The notes below the pieces were generated by a model. The model did no database searches. It saw nothing but the letters and a program-made list of their open reading frames with translations, and had not been told where the DNA came from. The position numbers and the translations under genes were made by a program. Source: Chitinophagaceae bacterium (GTDB lineage Bacteria > Bacteroidota > Bacteroidia > Chitinophagales > Chitinophagaceae). From it: a DNA stretch of 8,925 nt. Where the stretch lies: NCBI GenBank assembly GCA_947447815.1, contig CANFLJ010000054.1:1-8925 (forward strand), given 5' to 3'. Positions 5,305-8,925 of the stretch are shown one piece after another. Position 1 is the stretch's first letter. The number at the start of each line of letters is the position of its first letter.

Positions 5305-6414
5305 TTAATTACTTAAAGCTAATCTAAATCCTATACAAGGTGAATCTCCCCATTTTTGTTGAACTCTTTCTCTATCGTTTGAACGGGTTTGATATATACT
5401 ACTATTCCATGAGCCACCCCTAATAACTTTCTCTTGTCCATTTTTAACACCTTTAGGGTTGTATGTTGAGTCAACAATTTTTTTATAATCATCATCATAC
5501 CAATCACTACACATTTCACTAACGTTACCACACATGTCATACAATCCAAGTTCATTTGGTTTTTTTAATCCAACAAAATGAGTTGTTTTTTTGCTATTAT
5601 CATCGTACCAGCCTACTGAATCAGCTGTGTTACTACTAGGGTATTTAAAACCTTTGCTTTTTATTCCTCCCCTTGCTGCAAATTCCCATTCAGCTTCTGT
5701 GGGTAACCTGAAAACTTTCTTTGAAATTGTATTTAATTTAGTAATAAATATTTGTACTTCATCCCAAGTTATATTTTCTACAGGACATTTGCTACAGTTT
5801 CTAAAACAACTTGGATTATCTCCCATAATTGCTAACCATTGCTCTTGTGTTACTTCAAATTTCCCTAAATAAAAATCAGATAATAATACTTTATGAATTG
5901 GAGATTGATCTAAAGACCAATCTCCTCCCATATTGAAGGATGCACCTTTAACTAATTTCATATTTAACAATAAATCTTTTATAACAGATTTTTTTCTGAG
6001 CTCGTTTAATTGATTAACAGGTGTAATTTTTATTCCAATAGCATCTAAGTCATAAACAGTACTGTCTCTTATTTTGTACTGATTTTTTATTATTGATAAA
6101 TCACTAAAATCTCTACAATCACATATTCTTCTTACAATAAGTTTGTTTTTAATAATTTTATAATGAAAAAATTCACTTTCAAAATCATAAGTCCCAATAT
6201 ATTTTCGATGTGAATTTGAGTCAGTTATATAACATTCAAAGTCTGTGCCAGTATCAAATGGGCCTGCTCCGCTAGAATGAATACAATTTTTTTCTACATA
6301 TAGCCCTGTTGTTAATTTAAATGAATACCAATTTGCAGGATTATTACAACTAAGAAATAGCATAATGTAAATTAAAATAAAAAGATGTTTACAAGGTATT
6401 TTTGGTTTAATCAT
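5305..6414 (-). CDS. SUMF1/FGE-fold lipoprotein without catalytic cysteines
   Basis: This 369-aa exported lipoprotein has a basic N-terminus, a hydrophobic stretch and the lipobox-like FLSC with Cys23 as the acylation site. Residues of about 29-150 form a small separate domain of unknown function (GLYVEKN, YITDSNSHRKYIGTYDFESE). Residues of about 152-369 are a SUMF1/formylglycine-generating-enzyme domain. Its hallmarks are LVKGASFNMG, GKFEVTQEQW, CPVENITWDEV, FRLPTEAEWEFAARGG, NELGLYDMCGNVSE and the end IRGGSW through GFRLA. In true formylglycine-generating enzymes the segment after GGS carries two copper-binding catalytic cysteines. Here GGSWNSSIYQTRSNDRER has none, so it is probably a structural or binding protein, as in the SUMF1-fold gliding and type 9 secretion lipoproteins GldJ and GldK. 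It is not clearly either of those. The start overlaps the upstream TPR gene by 8 nt, indicating an operon. Confidence 0.85.
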   Translation of the reverse strand: MIKPKIPCKHLFILIYIMLFLSCNNPANWYSFKLTTGLYVEKNCIHSSGAGPFDTGTDFECYITDSNSHRKYIGTYDFESEFFHYKIIKNKLIVRRICDCRDFSDLSIIKNQYKIRDSTVYDLDAIGIKITPVNQLNELRKKSVIKDLLLNMKLVKGASFNMGGDWSLDQSPIHKVLLSDFYLGKFEVTQEQWLAIMGDNPSCFRNCSKCPVENITWDEVQIFITKLNTISKKVFRLPTEAEWEFAARGGIKSKGFKYPSSNTADSVGWYDDNSKKTTHFVGLKKPNELGLYDMCGNVSEMCSDWYDDDYKKIVDSTYNPKGVKNGQEKVIRGGSWNSSIYQTRSNDRERVQQKWGDSPCIGFRLALSN

Positions 6415-7345
6415 ACAAAAGCTTTTTATAGAATAAACATTTTTTAAGAGCCAGTTTTTTATATTCCAATTTTGGTAGACTATTAAAATGTTCTGGAATC
6501 CCTTCTTTAATTAAATAATCTTTACTAAACACTGAATTAGAACTATCTGTAAAATTAAAACTCGCTGGCAAATTAGATAAATAAATTGATGTTACATCAA
6601 ATTTGTAGTTTAAGAAATTGATGTTATACTCTAGGTATTCATAGTTTCCTGATTTAATTTTCTCTGTTGTTATGTTATTAATAGAGCTATCTAAAATATT
6701 AATAATAACACCTTTGCCATATTTGGCTTTTAATATGTTAGCAGCCAAATCACTAACGTCATAAGCCTCTTCCTTAAAAATATACGGCAATAATAGCCCT
6801 ATTGCTTTTGTAGTATCTTTAAGCCCTGATAGTACTTTAGCATACATGCACAATTTATAATACATAAAATCATCATTCTCATTACCACAAAAAGAATGGT
6901 ATTTATATTTTTCATCAAATAACTTTATATACATTAACGAAGAATCAAATTTGTACTCTTGTAAATATATTTCTGCAAGATGACAACAAGCAAAATGTTT
7001 ATAAAAAGGTTCAAATTCACTTACAAGTAATCCTTTAGTTTTTTTCTTATTTCGTTTATCAATATCATCATAAAGTAAATTGATAAAACATTTTTTTGCT
7101 TTTATATTATTATTTAAATAAAAATATAAGTTACCTAAATTTAAATTCAATTTTGCATAAGTAGGAGGGTTAAGTTCATAAGAATTTAATATGTTGTTAT
7201 AGATACTAATAGCGTCAGAATAAAGAAAATCATGTGTTTTTTGTTCAGCTGTATCAAATAGTTTCTGAACAGTACTATCAATTTTATTTTGACAATAGCA
7301 ATTACAAGTAATGATGAACAATAAAGAGAAAATAATGATTCGCAT
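6407..7345 (-). CDS. Exported TPR-repeat protein
   Basis: This 312-aa protein has an N-terminal signal sequence (MRIIIFSLLFIITCNCYC) followed by QNKID. The end is typical of Bacteroidota Sec signals, but Cys14, Cys16 or Cys18 could also be a lipidation site. TPR-like helical pairs follow at about residues 27-90, including DFLYSDAISIYNNIL, YAKLNLNLGNLYFYLNN and IKAKKCFINLL. More degenerate helices appear at 115-145 (HLAEIYLQEYKFDSSLMYIK) and 155-190. The C-terminal third is Asn/Ser-rich with no recognised domain. It precedes and overlaps the SUMF1-fold lipoprotein gene, so the two probably act together in the periplasm or at the outer membrane. The start ATG has an A-rich leader (TTAAAAACAAAA), usual for this phylum, and no clear promoter was found. 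The gene is notably AT-rich. Confidence 0.75.
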   Translation of the reverse strand: MRIIIFSLLFIITCNCYCQNKIDSTVQKLFDTAEQKTHDFLYSDAISIYNNILNSYELNPPTYAKLNLNLGNLYFYLNNNIKAKKCFINLLYDDIDKRNKKKTKGLLVSEFEPFYKHFACCHLAEIYLQEYKFDSSLMYIKLFDEKYKYHSFCGNENDDFMYYKLCMYAKVLSGLKDTTKAIGLLLPYIFKEEAYDVSDLAANILKAKYGKGVIINILDSSINNITTEKIKSGNYEYLEYNINFLNYKFDVTSIYLSNLPASFNFTDSSNSVFSKDYLIKEGIPEHFNSLPKLEYKKLALKKCLFYKKLLYD

Positions 7346-7550
7346 TTTTGTTTTTAAGGATATAAAGATAGTATTAACTAATACCTAATAAATAGCTAAA
7401 AATATATTCTCAAAATATTTATTTTCCATATATCGCAAAATAAATTAGTTATTATGGAATTTATAGTCGCTATTTGCACTCGGAGAAAAAAGACATCTTT
7501 CAGGTTTCGGTTAATTGCTTGATTATTCTTAGTTCTTCAAAACATATAAA
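7346..7550. other. Divergent intergenic region
   Basis: This 205-bp AT-rich stretch separates the leftward TPR operon from the rightward array region. No RNA gene, strong hairpin or consensus promoter could be supported on either strand. The only hint on the minus strand is TATCTTTA near the TPR start, with a poor -33 match. Confidence 0.4.
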
Positions 7551-8060
7551 ATGAGAAAGGCAATCGTTCAGATGCCGCTAGTATTCTCACCGCTTCCCTC
7601 TTACGAAAGCCTTCCTCCAAATCTCACTTCATTACTTACTGTACTAAAATTTCATGTTAAGTTTATAGCTTTTTTGCTGCATCCAATAATGTTGTTCATC
7701 ACAATATGTATCCATTTTGTTCCAACAGGCTCAAGGCGCATCACAATGAGCTCATTGCCTATCATCACAAGCCTAAGACGTGTCATCATGAGACAATTGT
7801 ACATCATCTTGAGCTCAAGATGGGTCGTTTTAAGCTCACCACACAGCATCAAAGGCTCAAGACAGGTCGTCGAAAGACAATTGTGTATCAACATGAGCCT
7901 TTTGTCTATCATCATGAGCTCAAGACGGGTCGTTTTAGGCTCACGACACTCCATCAAAGGCTTACGACACATCGTCATGAGACAATTGTGGAGTATTTCT
8001 TATGAGAGTGGCTTTTTTACTCCCAGATTACTATCAAAATATTTATTTTTTAATCATTAA
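7551..8060 (+). CDS. Doubtful 169-aa ORF running through the 21-bp array
   Basis: An ATG with an A-rich leader (AAAACATATAAA) opens a 169-codon frame. The first 40 residues or so (MRKAIVQMPLVFSPLPSYES onward) precede a hydrophobic patch and then a heptad pattern dictated by the 21-bp repeats (RRVIMRQ, RRVVLGS, PHSIKGS, RHIVMRQ). The start MRKAIV and the string PLVF-PL-PP recall the N-terminus of the next gene, so the first part may be a fragment of a related gene. Within the array, differences between repeat copies fall mostly on codon positions 1 and 2 of this frame, which argues against selection on this protein. I regard it as unproven; an open frame here is expected because the repeat unit lacks stops. 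Confidence 0.25.
   Translation: MRKAIVQMPLVFSPLPSYESLPPNLTSLLTVLKFHVKFIAFLLHPIMLFITICIHFVPTGSRRITMSSLPIITSLRRVIMRQLYIILSSRWVVLSSPHSIKGSRQVVERQLCINMSLLSIIMSSRRVVLGSRHSIKGLRHIVMRQLWSISYESGFFTPRLLSKYLFFNH
7718..7990. repeat. Thirteen degenerate 21-bp tandem repeats
   Basis: In register, each 21-bp unit approximates YATCATCATGAGCTCAAGACG. There are 13 units from 7718 to 7990 with no insertions or deletions. There is also higher-order structure: units 5-8 (7802-7885) and 10-13 (7907-7990) match at 70 of 84 positions. Units 4, 8 and 13 all end in GACAATTGT, each carrying the 8-bp palindrome ACAATTGT (7793-7800, 7877-7884, 7982-7989). Three frames stay open because the unit contains no stop in them. 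The array ends 81 bp before the 232-aa gene. Confidence 0.85.
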
Positions 8061-8071
8061 TACTATAATGT

Positions 8072-8770
8072 ATGATTCTTTATTCCGAATGCAGTGTTGC
8101 CTATCGTCATTTTTCAGGTGTTAGCATACCTTCTTTTGCTACTGGTGTTATGAATGGAGTCTGGGAACACCCTTTGGTGTTCGATCCGTTGGTTACGCCA
8201 GCTCCGCCTTCTACCAAAGCGCATTTTCTTCAATTAATTAACGCTGTTCTAAGCTCCTATGCTGAGTATGATGCAGGAGGTTTGGCGCAGAAATCAGCAT
8301 TTGTAAATGATTACAATTTACTGATAGTTTTGTTAGATCAGTATGCAGTGTATGTAAATGAAGTAGCTAAAGGTGCTGCCAATGTGATTCTTGTATCTGG
8401 TTTTACACCAATTCACAATGTGCCAGCTACCAAGAGCGTAGTGCCTGGACAACCCACGCTGGTTACCATTACCAATGGTGCCGTATCGGGGACATTAGAA
8501 GTGGAGTGTGATATAGTTGGTCATTACAGTCATTATGGTTGTATAGCTTGCGAAGGTCATGCTTTGCCGGATGGTTTGCAGATTATAAATGAAAGCACAT
8601 TGGTAATACCCGCTAGTCTGCCATTTAGAATGTTTCATAACTATAATACCCAGCGCAAAAAGGTATTTACAGGATTAACAAAAGGAGTGGAGTACTACTT
8701 TTACTTTTATGTATACAACACCGCAGGCGTAGGTCCATTGAGTGTGGTTGTAAGCAAGAGTTGTTCTTAG
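8072..8770 (+). CDS. Helical N-terminus plus Fn3-like domain protein
   Basis: This 232-aa protein has no signal peptide. Residues of about 12-105 look mostly helical (IPSFATGVMNGVW, STKAHFLQLINAVLSSYAEY, AFVNDYNLLIVLLDQYAVYV). VSGFTPI at 108-114 is the junction. Residues of about 125-232 resemble a fibronectin type III fold, with strands and the closing VFTGLTKGVEYYFYFYVYNT, AGVGPLS and VVVS. This matches a family of short proteins I associate with Bacteroidota, usually annotated as hypothetical or Fn3-containing; their function is unknown to me. Cys146, Cys157 and Cys160 lie in the Fn3-like part. The first residues, MILYSECS, look atypical. The ATG at 8072 is the only good start before the domain, and a later Met27 would cut into it. 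A clear terminator follows, and no consensus promoter was found upstream. Confidence 0.7.
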   Translation: MILYSECSVAYRHFSGVSIPSFATGVMNGVWEHPLVFDPLVTPAPPSTKAHFLQLINAVLSSYAEYDAGGLAQKSAFVNDYNLLIVLLDQYAVYVNEVAKGAANVILVSGFTPIHNVPATKSVVPGQPTLVTITNGAVSGTLEVECDIVGHYSHYGCIACEGHALPDGLQIINESTLVIPASLPFRMFHNYNTQRKKVFTGLTKGVEYYFYFYVYNTAGVGPLSVVVSKSCS

Positions 8771-8791
8771 AAATCAATTAATGTTTAACTT

Positions 8792-8829
8792 AAAAGCTAC
8801 AGGATTCAATAAATTCTGTGGCTTTTTTT
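8792..8829 (+). terminator. Intrinsic terminator after the Fn3-like gene
   Basis: AAAAGCTACAG (8792-8802) pairs with CTGTGGCTTTT with one G-U wobble. The helix extends inward by GATT/AATT to leave a 5-nt loop, giving about 15 bp, and a T-tract follows at 8823-8829. It lies 22 nt after the stop codon of the 232-aa gene. Confidence 0.9.
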
Positions 8830-8833
8830 ATAG

Positions 8834-8841
8834 TACATTTG
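8834..8841 (+). promoter_or_regulatory. Candidate -7 box for the last gene
   Basis: TACATTTG matches TAnnTTTG exactly and lies just after the terminator. Transcription would start near 8848, which favours the second in-frame ATG (8863) as the translation start. The -33 region falls in the terminator stem and has no good TTG. Confidence 0.45.
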
Positions 8842-8862
8842 TTACCTATGCAGATAACCCAA

Positions 8863-8925
8863 ATGAATAAAGTACTGATTATCGCTTTCTTATTGTTAAG
8901 TTCTATTGCCAGTACTTATGCCCAT
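8863..8925 (+). CDS. Secreted protein, signal peptide only (partial)
   Basis: Only 21 codons are present before the window ends: MNKVLIIAFLLLSSIASTYAH. They form a textbook Sec signal peptide with a Lys near the N-terminus, a hydrophobic core (VLIIAFLLL) and a likely signal peptidase I site after STYA. There is no lipobox cysteine in the visible part. An in-frame ATG at 8848 would add MQITQ, but it coincides with the predicted transcription start of the TACATTTG promoter, so 8863 is preferred. The mature protein and its function are not visible. Confidence 0.65.
   Translation, partial: MNKVLIIAFLLLSSIASTYAH

Noticed and set aside
5331..5872. Open frames at 5331-5555 (minus) and 5591-5872 (plus)
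   Set aside because: They are alternative frames within the SUMF1 domain of the lipoprotein gene and show no domain of their own.
5305..5960. Active formylglycine-generating enzyme
   Set aside because: The segment after GGS lacks both catalytic cysteines, and no sulfatase gene is present nearby.
7718..7990. CRISPR array
   Set aside because: The 21-bp units are contiguous and all diverged; there are no identical repeats separated by unique spacers, and no cas gene is nearby.
7706..8005. 99-aa His-rich plus-strand frame and 108-aa minus-strand frame (7652-7978) as genes
   Set aside because: Both are open only because the 21-bp unit lacks stops. Differences between repeat copies are not concentrated at third codon positions in either frame, and neither has a supported start.

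Overview
The window looks like a Bacteroidota chromosome, most probably a Chitinophagaceae-like member. The reasons are: low GC; several TAnnTTTG -7 promoter boxes, the form used by the Bacteroidota primary sigma factor; A-rich start-codon leaders mostly without Shine-Dalgarno sequences; a Bacteroidota-type arginine decarboxylase; and protein families common in that phylum (DUF2442/DUF4160, DUF6364, a SUMF1-fold lipoprotein, and a short helical protein with an Fn3-like C-terminus). Names and families come from recognising the protein sequences; no search was run.

Region 1 (1-3627, minus strand) is core housekeeping. In transcription order it holds dnaG (DNA primase), rpmI and rplT (ribosomal proteins L35 and L20), a strong intrinsic terminator, and then speA (arginine decarboxylase), which runs off the window edge. 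The rpmI-rplT unit has its own near-consensus promoter (TTG, 20 bp, TACTTTTG) and a structured leader with an unusually good Shine-Dalgarno sequence. infC, the usual upstream neighbour of rpmI, is absent.

Region 2 (3659-5024, minus strand) is a cluster of small toxin-antitoxin-like modules, some intact and some decayed. An intact RelB-like/RelE-like pair overlaps by 11 nt and ends 31 nt before dnaG. Upstream lies a shrunken DUF6364-type antitoxin with no toxin. Above that is a DUF4160-DUF2442 pair in which DUF2442 is intact but DUF4160 carries two in-frame TAG codons. The DUF4160 and DUF6364 remnants do not appear as ordinary full-length genes and were found by reading the frames directly.

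Region 3 (5025-5304) has no gene. It holds a roughly 109-bp imperfect palindrome next to a GC-rich, REP-like patch.

Region 4 (5305-7345, minus strand) is a very AT-rich two-gene unit. It encodes an exported TPR protein followed, with an 8-nt overlap, by a lipoprotein that joins a small N-terminal domain to a SUMF1/FGE-type domain lacking the catalytic cysteines.

Region 5 (7346-8925, plus strand) begins with an intergenic stretch. It continues with a degenerate array of thirteen 21-bp repeats that leaves three reading frames open but shows no coding-type substitution pattern. Next come a 232-aa helical/Fn3-like protein, an intrinsic terminator, and the start of a secreted protein cut by the window end.

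I see no convincing new defence or metabolic system. The most interesting items are the decayed toxin-antitoxin cluster beside dnaG, the rpmI leader, the 21-bp array and the SUMF1/TPR export pair.
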